Of a stretch of DNA of 64,000 bases, positions 37,781 through 48,929 are shown piece by piece; within the stretch, counting starts at the first letter, position 1, and each line of letters begins with the position of its first letter. The notes beneath the pieces are model-generated. The model saw nothing but the letters and a program-made list of their open reading frames with translations. It ran no database searches and was not told where the DNA came from. The DNA comes from Pterois miles (lineage: Eukaryota; Chordata; Actinopteri; Perciformes; Scorpaenidae): positions 11,635,501 to 11,699,500 of the forward strand of contig CAMQGK010000637.1 in NCBI GenBank assembly GCA_947000775.1. The letters run 5' to 3'. The translations under genes were made by a program, and so were the position numbers.

Positions 37781-39338
37781 GGATCAGATGTAATGTTCAC
37801 TATGTGCACCACTGTCCATATACGTTTTGATAAATATACTTTGTCTGTTTTTATGGTTTTTGATCAGTTCTGTTGTGTAAGACGTTGCTCTTATGTCACA
37901 TTTCATCACAACATCGCTGTAATTAGACTTCAGAGACTTCAGAGTGAGGACTGTGTTACTAATAGTGTCCTCTGAGTGCCTGCGTCATGACGGCAGTCAG
38001 TCTCTCTCTGCTTCATTAACGACAGCGCTCTTATTGTGTCGGCTGCACCAGTGTCAAATGGCAGCGCCATAACTCCGCTCTGCAACAGCTGCATTTAATC
38101 AAGCGCTGGCTGGCTCTAATCAGCCTCTGCCGTACCCATCTCTGCCCGGCTCGTGGTCATTTTACACTGACAGCAGATTTATAACACTGGATATGAGAGT
38201 GCCCCAGTGAGAGAAACACTCTTCAGCCTTCACAGTATTCAGCTCTGCCGTCCTCCTTCCTGAGAGCACATTTGTCGAATGTGCAGAGAACAGGAGACAG
38301 AGAATTAATGCAGAGGTTGTTTTTCCTGCTGGTTTATTGGAGAGCAATGGGTGTGTATGGGAAGGGAGTATTTTTCCTTCCAGCCTTCTTGTGGCCTCCA
38401 TCATCAGCGGCATCACCATATGGACACAGCTGGTCCGTGGTGGTGGGATGCCCTCTGCACTGCATGAGGCAGCCTGGAGAGAAAGCACTGCTACACAGGA
38501 AGGACAGACTCAGGGAGGAGTGGTGAAGGTGGGAGGCTTGTATGGGGAAGATTATGGATTCGGTTGTAGAAGTGTAAACCCTCTCACTAGGCTGGTAGAG
38601 CTTAAGTTTTTTATTCTCTAAGCATTATAAGAACACAGACAGTGTCATTCTTAGGCTTTGAAACATTACATAGATCTACAAGCAGCCAAACCCCCTTTCT
38701 TGTCAGATGAAACGAGGATGTCGACACAGTTCAGTTGTATGAGGGGAATTCCTGTGCCTTTGACAACTATCTTGTCATTTTGTTCAAAAAGTAAAGGAGA
38801 AACTCCTTGAAACGTAGTCAAACGCAGCCGTGGATCATTATCCAAGCCAGGGGGAACTGCTGCTGTAAACACATTCTGTGGCTCTGATACGCTGCACACT
38901 GGTGCAAACCAGTCACGAGGAAGCAGCCATGCAGAAATACTCTTCGCTGTGTGCCTGACAGAGCTCTGTGTCTCCTTGGGAGCGTCTGTAACCAAAGACA
39001 TGTTTCAGTGGAAATCCCTGACATTTATTTGACCTTCCATGGGAACATTCTCGCTCCCAAGTTGTGGTGGATTTTTGAGGTTTTCCAAGTGTTTGTCAGA
39101 AAGCGGGCAGCCAAGTCGGTCTTCAAAGTGTGTGTACTGTGTGTGGGGTTAGTGAGGACAGAGGTGGTCAGGGAGAATCTGTATCCCATTCTCCTGATAC
39201 TGTAACAGCCTCAAAGGCTGCTGGTCCATCATCACTGACAACAGCGACACTGAAAACACAGATCACAGACTGGGGCCGACCCCCTCTGGAAGATGGAAGG
39301 AGGGAGGATAGCAGGGGAACTGCATCTATTTCAGTGTC
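37781..39338. other. Intron 2 stretch: nothing recognised
   Basis: No coding domain. Bases 37976-38160 are GC-richer unique sequence with E-box-like CAGCTG and a TTTAATCAAGCG motif. The open frames at 38162-39443 on both strands show no family features. Confidence 0.4.
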
Positions 39339-39966
39339 ATAAAACCTGCAGATTGTTTTTGGCATCATTAGCCAAAGAAATACGTAATAACCTTTCAGCA
39401 TGTTGTAATTCAAGTGTTCTGAGAGAAAACTAGACTTCTGCACCTCCTCATGGCTCTGTTTTCAGGCTTTAAAAAATCTGTCCTGTGACTTAAGACTTTG
39501 GCCAATTACAAGTCATTTTAGAGAGAGAGCATTCCTATTGGCTGTGCTCTGGGTGGTGGGCGGTGCTTGGTATTTCTTCAACTGATCTCAACATGGCTGC
39601 CAGGTCACAAACTTTCTCATTTTACAGCTAAACAGTAACTACAAGATGCTTCTGAACACATTTGAAGAGAGAAATAGGCATTACAGTAACAGAATATTGA
39701 TTCATATTGATCAGTGGTGCCTTGTTTGATCAAAGTTTGTGATTGACAGCTGCTCAGAGACAGCAGGCTCCAGGTCCGGCGGTTTTCCTCTGGTCTGTGA
39801 AATCTTGCAGATGCCATTAGGAGCACCAGAGGACACAGAGGCACATGATTTTTTTTTTTTTTTTTTTTCCAGATGACCTATGTCATGCACTACTGTCAGG
39901 ATATACTGACAGTTTTATAAAAACTTTTTTTCTACTTTACTTTATGTCTACTTATTGCAGCTTTAA
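39339..39966 (-). mobile_element. Repeat family A, copy 3
   Basis: A full-length reverse copy: it opens 'cataaaacctgcagattgtttttggcatcattagcc' and closes 'cttattgcagctttaac'. It ends 210 bases upstream of farp1 exon 3 and is opposite in orientation to copy 4 at 42394. Confidence 0.85.
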
Positions 39967-40176
39967 CTTCCACAGCGTTTGCAAAACAGTTTATTTCTTG
40001 CTGTGTCAAAGTCTTATCATTGGGTTTTCCTGAATTTTGGTTATTCTTCATTTAAATAAGAAAATATGTTGCTTGTGTTGAATTGCTGAGAACAAAAGTT
40101 CCACTTAAACCTACAAATGGTTGCTGTACAGACTAGTGTTGTTTTAACCATTATTTGTTTTCACTTGTGTTCACAG

Positions 40177-40281
40177 CAAAAAGCTTCAGGCAAGGTGCTG
40201 TTTGACCTGGTGTGCTCCCACATGAACCTCATCGAGGGCGACTACTTCGGCTTGGAGTTTCAGAACCATCAAAAGATGATG
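40177..40281 (+). CDS. farp1: farp1 exon 3: FERM F1 lobe, residues 61-95
   Basis: The acceptor is tgtgttcacag|caaaaa and the donor atg|gtgagt; 105 bases, phase 0 at both ends. It reads QKASGKVLFDLVCSHMNLIE then GDYFGLEF, the classic FERM F1 pattern (GxxL/FDxVCxHLNLxExDYFGLxF) in which the ubiquitin-like fold's helix is followed by the strand leading to the next lobe. Agreement with FARP1 is high over the whole exon. Confidence 0.96.
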
Positions 40282-41831
40282 GTGAGTGACGATGAAAAAG
40301 AATATGGAGCCTTTTCTTCCAGTCCAGGTTGTTAGTCCTGATCATATTTTATTTTTGTCATCCCCCCACTAGCGACGCAGAATGTGTTTTGAAGTAGGGG
40401 GACCAGATTTGGATGATGTAATACAGTGTTTCCCACAGGATTTTAAGAGACAATGGTGGGTGGTCTCGGACCCTGTGAAGAACTTGGATCTCTAGTTACT
40501 CAATTTAATGATAATGGTTGGTAATGGTTATAAATGTTGATGGCAAAAAGTCACACAGCATAAGCATGGTAAATGAGAAAAGGTGCTGACACCCGCCAAT
40601 CCGCCCTGGTTGACAATCACGCAGGGAAACCCGTCCCTCCTCACAGGGCGGGAAGCAGCACTGCGCAGTGAGAACTCCACAGCAGCAGCGAGGATCAGGA
40701 AAGGGGTGCTGTAAAATCAATCAATCATCAGGCCTTTCTAAGCAGAATTAGGCTGCACAATGGTTGATTGTGATTGGATAAAGATCCACAGCACAATCTG
40801 CTCCGCTGATTGCAAAATGTGGATGAATATATCATTCAATTCTTTCATATCATGCATCAACCTCGTGTTTACATATGTATTGTTAAAAACTTGCAGCATA
40901 AATGAGTGCTTTAGTCCAGGGAATGGTTATGTGAGACACAGCAGAGACGGAGCTGTGCAGACAGCTGCTGCAGATTAAAATGAGAGCACATCTGTAGAGT
41001 TAAAACACCTCTGACACCCTCAAGTCTACACATGCACAGAGTGTATGGGAATGATCTAAACCTCTTTTTTTTCAGTGTTATACTGTAGGGACATTTACAG
41101 GGATACCTTAAAACCTGGGGAGAGGAAGCAACAGAAGAAAAAGCATGTGTTTTTGCATGAATTGAGTGTGACTCTAAAGCTGAGACTCTTGTGGATCCAT
41201 TGAGCCCAACTATACTCATGTGACAATGTTAGTCCCCATAAAAGCCATTTCGTTGTATTGAGACCATTTTTTAAAAATTTGACCTCACTGTATAAAATGA
41301 CCTTCATGAAAATTTACAGGCACAAACTAGAGACCTAGAGCATTCAGAGGATGGATGTCCTTCCTAGCTAGATTGACAATAAGGGGGTTTCTGAGCAGTT
41401 TCTAGAACAGAAGTGCTTGCCTTCAAATCATGGAAAAATGCAAGTCCTGCAGAAATATAAAAATGTCAAAAGCTTTTGATACCAAATCACAGCATGGGTT
41501 TCTGTATGGCATTCCACAAGATCTTGGTATCTTAATGTGGTATGTTGGAGGGCTTACTGATTATTTTTATCAATTCTCAGTAGGTATAAAATGGTTAAAG
41601 TTAGCACCACATCTGTGTAACAAATGGTATTAACCCCAAATTGCTGCAACAACTTATTAGACATAATAGATCATCTAAATGTTTGTCCCCTTGTTAAAAT
41701 AAAAAAAATGTTTTTATTTATGATTTTGTGGTTTTGAAAGACACTATAGAAATAAAGTCTATTATTATACATCCCAGAATTAGTATTGCTCATGATGATG
41801 TTATTTTTTTTTTTATCTTTATTCTCCACAG
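40282..41831. other. farp1 intron 3: mostly unassigned
   Basis: A 'cagtgtttcccacaggatt' motif near 40424 resembles a hAT-type end without a visible partner. Bases 41155-41310 share the 'aaagctgagactcttgtggatcca' block with 20555 (family L-like). Confidence 0.5.
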
Positions 41832-41874
41832 GTTTGGTTAGACCATATCAAGCCCATTATTAAGCAGCTCAGAC
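41832..41874 (+). CDS. farp1: farp1 exon 4: residues 96-110, end of F1
   Basis: A 43-base exon bounded by tctccacag|gtttgg and agac|gtaagt. It reads VWLDHIKPIIKQLR plus the first base of an Arg codon (phase 1), matching the family's VWLDxxKPIxKQIRR segment at the end of the F1 lobe. It is too short for ORF scanning and is called from the motif plus both splice sites. Confidence 0.95.
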
Positions 41875-42105
41875 GTAAGTGTTTCTAAATGGTTTATGTT
41901 TTCAAAGCATCTTTGTCTTTGAATGTTTCATTGTTTTATCTGTAGAAAACAGCTGTCAAATAATTTAAGAGCAACTAAACAGTAGGATCTATGTGGATTT
42001 GTCTTTTATTTTATGCAACCACCACCTACAGTTAATTTATTAGGTACACCTAGCTAAAACTAATGCAGTCTAACAGTCCAATAAATCCTACTTTTTTGAC
42101 CTTTG

Positions 42106-43190
42106 TGTTATAATGTTCAGTTTTCATTGTCGATTAACCTGTTGATCATTTTCTCCATTAACTGATTAGTTGTTTGGTCTGTAAAATGTCAGAAAATAGT
42201 GAAAAATGTCGATCAGTGTTTCTCAACGCCCAAGATGACGTCCACAAATGTCTTGTTTGTCCAAGTGTTCAAAGATATTCAGTTTACCCTCATAGAGAAC
42301 CAGAAAATGAAATGAATATAAATATTAATATTTAAGGACCTGGACTGAGAGAATTAGAGAGAGAGTTATTTTTCTTAAAAAAAATCAAACTGATTAAAGC
42401 TGAAGTAGGTAGAAATGGAGCAAATATGCTAAAATAAAATTCAGACAGGTGATGTGTTCCTCTGTGTCCTCTGGTGCTTCTAACGGCATCTGCAAGATTT
42501 CACAGACCAGAGGAAATCAACCAATCAGAGCTGAGCTGGATTCTGTCGTCTCTGAGCAGCTGTCAATCACTCGTCAACTCTGACCATACGGTCAAACCAG
42601 GCAGCGCCAATCAAGTATGAATCATTATTCTGTTATGTTAATGCCTGTTAATGTACTATTTAGCAGTAAAATGAGAAAGTTTGTGGATCAGCAGCCATGT
42701 TTAGATCAGTTGAGGAAATACCAAGCTCCGCCCACCAGCCAGAGCAAATTTTCTCATTTTACAGGTAAACAGTAACTACAAGATGTTTCTGAAAACATCT
42801 GAGGTGAGTAATAGGCATTACAGTAACAGAATATTGATTCATATTTGATCAGCACTGCCTAGTTTGACCATTTGATCGGAGTTTGTGAGTGACTGACAGC
42901 TGCCTCCACTGAGCGAACGGCCAATAGGAACGCTTTCACTCTGTGAAATGACCTGTGATTTGCCGACGTCTCCTGTCACAGGCTAGATTATTTAAAGCCT
43001 GAAAACAGCCATGAGGAGGTATAGAAGTCTAGTTTTTACATGAATTACAATATGCTGAAAGGTTATTATGGAACTTTTGCCCAATGTGCCAAAACATTTT
43101 GCCTACTGAAACTTTAATTATCAGAATAGTATTCGATTAATTTAATTGTTGGCAACTAATCAATGAATTGTTGCAGCTCTAGTTTTATGT
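42106..43190 (+). mobile_element. Repeat family G, copy 1, split by family A copy 4
   Basis: The left half 42106-42393 ('attgtcgattaacctgttgatcattttctcc', 'gttgtttggtctgtaaaatgtcagaaaatagtgaaaaatg', 'aaatgtcttgtttgtcc') and the right end 43118-43190 ('gttggcaactaatcaatgaattgttgcagctctag') match the copy at 58279-58592. Family A copy 4 sits exactly between them. Confidence 0.8.
42394..43117 (+). mobile_element. Repeat family A, copy 4, with internal inverted duplication
   Basis: It has intact ends ttaaagctgaagtaggtag and gcctactgaaactttaa, and is about 100 bases longer than other copies. A block at about 42560-42700 is repeated in inverse at about 42745-42900: 'gtatgaatcattattctgtta' forward, then 'taacagaatattgattcatat'. 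The copy lies 139 bases before farp1 exon 5. Confidence 0.85.
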
Positions 43191-43255
43191 AGGTATTCCT
43201 AATAAACTGGCAACTGAATATATTTTGTATTATTACAAAACTCTATACCACACAG

Positions 43256-43334
43256 GACCGAAGCACACAATCCTGAGGTTTGCTGTGAAGTTCTTTCCTC
43301 CAGACCATGCTCAGCTACTGGAGGAGCTAACCAG
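43256..43334 (+). CDS. farp1: farp1 exon 5: residues 110-136, start of F2 lobe
   Basis: The acceptor is taccacacag|gaccg and the donor ccag|gtgagc; 79 bases, entering with two bases (completing Arg) and leaving in phase 2. It reads PKHTILRFAVKFFPPDHAQL then LEELTR, the conserved FARP/FERM link into the alpha-helical F2 lobe (KFFPPDxxQLxEExTRY). Confidence 0.96.
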
Positions 43335-44115
43335 GTGAGCTCCTTTCCACTTCTTTGAACTCTGTTTATCTTTACATTATGTATATCCTCGCGTTGGCAT
43401 TGATATGTGCATTTATTTACATTTTAACTTCAGCTGTGACAGAAAGCGATTGTAGAAGCATAAATGAAACCTGTACTCCAGTTCCCAGAAGATTTATTCC
43501 CTCCTCAGCTTTGCGCTTGTGTCATGGCTGCCATGTTTCTGATTTAGCCCTCTGGAGATTAGCGTGGAGCTAATGATTTTCTGGGTTCTGTTTCCTCGCT
43601 GTGGAGCAGGCTCATGACTTGCATGATTTTCACGGGCAGAGCGGATAAATAATTGGCATGCAGAAAGTAATGTCCTTCTGACACGCCTGTGTATGTACTG
43701 TTAAAGTCGGTTAAGACCTCACCGTTATTAAAAAGCATACTTTAGGTGTTTTTCTTGCCAAAGCGGGCCCTCCTTCATCATGAGGTCAGGGAGCAGAACT
43801 ATGCATTTGGCATCACAGTTTCATCAGGACAGTTGGCAACCTCTGACGTTTGAGTGTACATGGATCCTTTCAGTTTGTATTTGTACTGTTATTTATAACT
43901 TCTAATTATTTAAACCTATCACTATGGATTTTATAAAGACTATTGGTCCCTGCTCTGGCTTACGTCCAAAAGAAGCAGTACTGTAACATCACAGTCAGTA
44001 AATCTTGGATAATAGACTTCACTCAACTTATTAATTACTGAATCTAAAATGTGCACCTGGCTTAACTTCTTTTGTAAGTCTTGTGTGAAATTAATAGAGC
44101 CAGGGTACATTATAT
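43335..44115. other. farp1 intron 5, first part: nothing recognised
   Basis: No repeat landmark or coding motif beyond chance frames. Confidence 0.45.
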
Positions 44116-44602
44116 TTAACCCCTTAACACCCGGCCACTTTTCTGTCTTTCAGAAGTTGTTGCAGGCTGAGTTTTCAAGCTAGAGATATGAAACTAGAAA
44201 GAATAAGGAATCCATCGGCACCAACCATGTCATGCTCGCTTGTCGGGAAGAACATTTAATAACGCTTTGACTGCGCTAAATTTTGGCGAGGACAAACTGG
44301 CAGTGTGATTTTCAAAGCGGTCCCTTGACCTCTGACATCAATATATGCGAATGAAAATGGGTTCTGTTGGTACCTACAAGGGTCCCCTTTACAGACATGC
44401 CCACTTTATGATAATCAAACACAGTAAAAACATCCAGTTTCGTCTATTCGAAAATGGTGTATTTGAATATTTCTCTATACTGGGGTCCCTCAACGGTCTT
44501 GGAAATACATAAATTTGTTATGTTGTTATGGCTTGTTATCTTCCCCTGAACATCCCCTGTCCTACCCCTCTAATATCAGAGGGCAGAATGGTAAGGGGTT
44601 AA
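44116..44602. mobile_element. Repeat family L with a family B fragment inside
   Basis: The ends ttaaccccttaacaccc (44117) and ggtaaggggttaa (44590-44602) are inverted. Bases 44183-44425 are a reverse family B fragment ('catgctcgcttgtcgg', 'ggtcccttgacctctgac', 'acagacatgcccactttatgataatcaaac'). The outer sequence 'tatttctctatactggggtccct' recurs at 20490. Confidence 0.6.
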
Positions 44603-44729
44603 TCACAAATTTTATGTCATTACAGCAGCTCCCTTGGCTGTCCTGTTTGAATTCAGCAGTATGTGGAGTTTCTAACTGAGTTTCATTTGATCTACTGAAT
44701 CTGTGAAGGCTGATTGTGTTTGTGTCCAG

Positions 44730-44827
44730 GTACCTGTTTGCCCTCCAGATCAAACAGGATGTTTCCTGTGGACGTCTGACCTGCAACGACACCAGTGCTG
44801 CGCTGATGGTCTCTCATATTATCCAGT
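44730..44827 (+). CDS. farp1: farp1 exon 6: residues 136-169, FERM F2 lobe
   Basis: The acceptor is tgtgtccag|gtacc and the donor cagt|gtgagt; 98 bases, phase 2 in and phase 1 out. It reads YLFALQIKQDVSCGRLTCND then TSAALMVSHIIQ. YLFALQxKxD is a hallmark of the acyl-CoA-binding-like F2 lobe, and CGRLTCNDTSAAL.. matches FARP1 more closely than FARP2. Confidence 0.97.
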
Positions 44828-45444
44828 GTGAGTTCCTCATGGCTGTTTTCCTCATTTAGCTCAAGAGACCAAAGAGTCGACTGATCAGATAACTGTCTTT
44901 GAAGACACACTGTGCTTTCCCCCCCACACACACACAGAGCTTATCATCAAACATTGTCATATAGCACACTGCGCACCATTGCAAATTGATTATCTGTGTG
45001 TTGCTATGGATACGTTTCAGTCGGATGCCTGAGCATAATCTTGCAGAACAACCTCACACATCTTGGCAGGAGATACTGAGCACTTTCATAACCTGACATG
45101 TCTGAGCTGCTGTTACCTGAAAGGGATCACAGACAACAAGCGTGATGATGGAGATCAGTTTGTGTCTATATGTGCAGACATTAGACAAGTAAGGGATGTA
45201 CAGTGAGATGGCCATTCATGGTGACCACCCTGTCAGGGTTATTTCACAACACTGACCCGCAAACTGTACATTATCCCACTTATTACATGGCTACTTACGT
45301 AAGAAATCAATAATTTGACATAAAAATTGTCAGACAGAGTCCAAGATCAGAACTGCCCCCACAGTATTAGTCTGTTATACATCAGAATTGAGTATTCAAC
45401 AAGGCCATGTAATAAATTGAGTATTATTATTGTCACAAAAACAT
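44828..45444. other. farp1 intron 6, first part: nothing recognised
   Basis: Short CA-rich patch near 44923-44937 and otherwise unassigned. Confidence 0.45.
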
Positions 45445-46033
45445 TAGGGGCTATGTCCATCAAAGCGTGTTTTTCCAGCTGAAAACACCAGGTGCTCTTG
45501 AGAGCACTTTGGAAGAGCAGCGTTTTTTTCAGCTGAGAAGCTTTGGTTGCGTCTGGTTGCTATGATACTGAATATCTGTGCAAGTAAACCTTTCGGCACA
45601 AGATAAACTGCATGCTTCATAGCTATGGCTTACTCTGGATGAAGGGAGGGCTGAAGCACGTTGGAATAGAGGACGGACCTGCCGGTCTATGTGGGTTCAT
45701 GAGATTTTGTGGACAAGGAAACATCTCGGCGATTACGATCGTTTGGTTCAGATTCAGCTCAATGTTTTTGTCCCACACAGGGGAATTTGTTTGGTCCAGT
45801 GCTCCAGGCATCACATTCCAGGTCACATTTGATCATGTCTATGTGGTAGACTATTTACCGCTCGTCCACTGTGATTGGACGGCTGGGTAAAAAGTGACAA
45901 TGACTAACAGTTGAACTTTTTTTTTCTTGGCAACCTGAAAAAAAACACATCAAACATGCAGCGCTTGGTGCTGAATAGACTCTCAGATACACTGGCCTCA
46001 GGGAAAAATGCTTTGGTGGACACGGCCTCTTAC
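45445..46033 (+). mobile_element. Repeat family I, intact copy
   Basis: The left end ggggctatgtccatcaaagc and right end tgctttggtggacacggcct are imperfect inverted repeats enclosing about 590 non-coding bases ('agaagctttggttgcgtctggttgc', 'gacctgccggtctatgtggg', 'tgattggacggctggg'). The second, disrupted copy is at 12075-13485. Confidence 0.75.
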
Positions 46034-46192
46034 ACAAGGACTTGCCTTTTAGTGGAAAGGTCCTTATCTCAGTAGAGTTCAGAAACTTTGAGAATCTGTG
46101 CCAAGGAGCATTTACGCTATTCTGGTGGCATTTTATGTTTTTTTTTTTCATTAATTTGTCACCTGTCTGTATTTTATAGAAGGTATTTCTAC

Positions 46193-46640
46193 TAGGGATG
46201 AACCAATCTGACTTTTTCATAGTGATACCCGACTCTGGGTGTACTGATCCGATACCAATGTTTAACTAATAAGCTGTACACCTCACTGTGTGGAAGTGAC
46301 TGGGATCATCAACTCCAGGCTTGAATTAAAAATTGCTGTCTTAACTTTGTAAAGCAAAATGTGACAAATAAATATGCAGATATGCAGTTACTGAACTGTT
46401 ATTTATTAAAATAATAAATTGTACGGCAGTAACTTGGTAAGAAATTGTCAAAATTTACAGGAATTACAATTATAAAGTGGAAACCTTGTTAATGCAGTGA
46501 CAAATTGGTCAAAAATAAAGCAGGAATTAAAATTCCAGTCTAAAATTCACATATATAGTATATAAACATAGAGTTGAATTGAATAGATTGGCTCCATTGT
46601 CACTGATACCCGATCCAGTATCAGTATTTGTGCTTACCTG
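46193..46640. repeat. Putative repeat family N
   Basis: The left edge 'gggatgaaccaatctgac..gtgatacccgactc' and right edge 'tgtcactgatacccgatccagtatcag' look like ends of the common fish 'GGGATGCACCGAT..GATACCCGAT' element. Boundaries are uncertain. Confidence 0.4.
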
Positions 46641-46690
46641 TTTTCTATAATATAATAACTTCTTTTCCTTTCTTCTCTCCAACTTTTCAG

Positions 46691-46805
46691 CTGAGATTGG
46701 GGACTTTGAGGAGAGCCATTGCCGGTCACACCTCCTCAATAACAACTACATCCCAGATCAAATGCCCCTGATAGACAAGATCATGGAGTTTCACTCAAAG
46801 AATAT
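46691..46805 (+). CDS. farp1: farp1 exon 7: residues 169-207, FERM F2 lobe
   Basis: The acceptor is caacttttcag|ctgag and the donor aatat|gtaagt; 115 bases, phase 1 in and phase 2 out. It reads SEIGDFEESHCRSHL then LNNNYIPDQ..LIDKIMEFHSKN, the FARP F2 segment (SEIGDFxExxxxxHL...YxPxQ....IxEFHxxH). Confidence 0.96.
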
Positions 46806-48221
46806 GTAAGTTTAGCATACATCAACTTAGAAAAGCTAGTCATTTCAAGTTATTTACAGCTTCTGGCCAGAAGTTGAGTTTCTCTACTACTTTGTCAAAA
46901 AAGGCTGCATTGCTCCAACAAATGACTCAAACAGCTGTTGTTAGCTTGGTTAGTAGGTTAAAAACACAGATTTTCACTCTAATCTCACATGTCTAATACA
47001 GCAGTTTCTGTGAAGAGAAGTATTAGCCTCAAGTTTAAGAGTGGTATGCTGCTGGGAGTATGTTACTGGAAACTCTCCAGATCTCCTCCTACCATCCTCC
47101 CTTCAAATATCCTCATCAGTGCACATATTTGAATCTGAGCTTTGCCAACCCTTGTCTCACCTCTGCGTTACAGTGGGCCATGCCAGAGGTGGACACACAG
47201 TGGGCGACTGCTACATGAAAGGAGCTCCATTAGATTTGACTGCTCTCTTTCACTTGCCCTTTTTCCGACCGATGCTTTTTTTGTGTGTTGATAACTGTAA
47301 CTGCAGTTCTTTTGGCTGGGTGCCATGCTGAGTTAAATCTCTTATTAAGTGCCACATACAGGAAACAGGAAGGCTTATCCACTGATAAGAGTTAGGAAAG
47401 TTGGTATTTGCAACCGCTCCTCCAACCTTCCACCTCTGCTCCAAAAATTCAGATAAACATTAGAAACCTGGATCCACTCAGACTTGGTCTTTTCACCTCA
47501 ATTAGTGAGATACACAGCAGGACGATAAACCAGGATTTCATTTATTTGTCCCAACATGTATGCTGAAAGGATAATAAATGCTACAGTAATGCACTAATTC
47601 AAATTGTTAAAACCTATGATTAGCTTTTTGTAATTTAGCTCTTAATTCACCCTCCCTACTTCAGTCTCTTACCAGTATATAGATTAAAGGATAAGGCCAC
47701 TGTTATTCTGTTTATTTCCTTAATAACATATCAGCATATCCCATGAAAAGACAAGACCAAAACCAATAATGAGCTACTGTAACTCTCAAAACTTCCTGAC
47801 TTCCTTACCCACTTTGTGGCTCTCAGCCCCCAATTATTTCTACCCATAAATCTTAGATAGATAGCTAGATAGATAGATAGATATGGGTAGGAGCACTTCC
47901 TGCACTTAAATAGAGTTTACATTACAATAAACGCATTGTAACTGATTAAAAAAAGAGGGCCTTGGACTTTTCTTGTCATAAATATGGTTTATTTTTTAAG
48001 TAGGCTGAGTAGTTTCCTAAAACAGATGGACACTGTGATGTGACTCAAGACATCATTAAATAGTGCATTTGTTGAGGACTATTTTCAGCTGCGGATTAAT
48101 ACACATTTGGTGCTCAAGGGAATATTTACAGCAGCAGGATGGTGTACAGAATTAACTGAAATGAACTACACTGTCCACGTTGGTAATGAAGAAACACGTC
48201 TCCCAGTGCAGCAGTGAGGCT
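46806..48221. other. farp1 intron 7, first part: a short tetranucleotide repeat only
   Basis: A (GATA)n run lies near 47860-47883. Otherwise no landmark. Confidence 0.5.
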
Positions 48222-48597
48222 TATTTCAGGGGATCTATTAGCAGAAATGGAATATAATATTCATAACTATGTTTTCATTAGTGTATAATCACCTGAAAAT
48301 AAGAATCGTTGTGTTTTCGTTAGCTTACAATGAGCCCTTCATATCTACTTAGGGATCGGGTCCACTTCATGGAGTCCTCCATATTTCTGCAGTAACTCTA
48401 GCTATAGTGAGACTTTACATTACCTGAAGGCCACCGTAGTTCTCCGGCATGCTTGTGTAACTGCCGTAACATGAGTCGCAGAGTACCGCCGGCCACTGTC
48501 TGACTGAGCGACACTAACAGCGTTTCCATGCAGTCATGGAAAGGGAGGAGTGGGCGGAGGGGTTACTCGATGAATCCTACACTCTGTAGCTTTAATA
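48222..48597 (+). mobile_element. Repeat family D, copy 1
   Basis: It shares 'ggggatctattagcagaaatgg', 'attcataactatgttttcatt', 'ttacctgaaggccaccgtagttctcc' and the end 'cctacactctgtagctttaa' with copy 2 at 52820. The left terminal repeat is lost. Confidence 0.75.
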
Positions 48598-48781
48598 GTT
48601 TTTGGACAAAAATGAACGTGTATGACACGGATGGGTAAGTTATGTCAATCTTTGGCCTTGTTAGTAGCAAGAATTCTTTGTTGGTTTTGATATTTTTCTG
48701 CGATTAGTTGACACTAAGGGAAATATAAAATAACACCGACCTTATTCTTTAACTTGTCCCTGTTGTGTTTTGTGTTGCTAG

Positions 48782-48929
48782 AGGTCAAACACCAGCAGAA
48801 TCAGACTATCAGTTACTAGAAGTGGCGCGCAGATTGGAGATGTATGGGATTCGCCTCCACCCTGCCAAGGATCGTGAGGGCACGAGGCTAAGCCTGGCTG
48901 TGGCGCACACCGGCGTCCTGGTCTTTCAG
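48782..48929 (+). CDS. farp1: farp1 exon 8: residues 207-256, F2/F3 junction
   Basis: The acceptor is gttgctag|aggtc and the donor tttcag|gtcagt; 148 bases, phase 2 in and phase 0 out. GQTPAESDYQLLEVARRLEM then YGIRLHPAKDREG is the F2-F3 hinge: [GA]xTPAxxxxxxLxxARxLExYGxxxHxAxDxxG is the canonical FERM motif. It continues LSLAVAHTGVLVFQ, the first strands of the PTB/PH-like F3 lobe. Confidence 0.97.
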
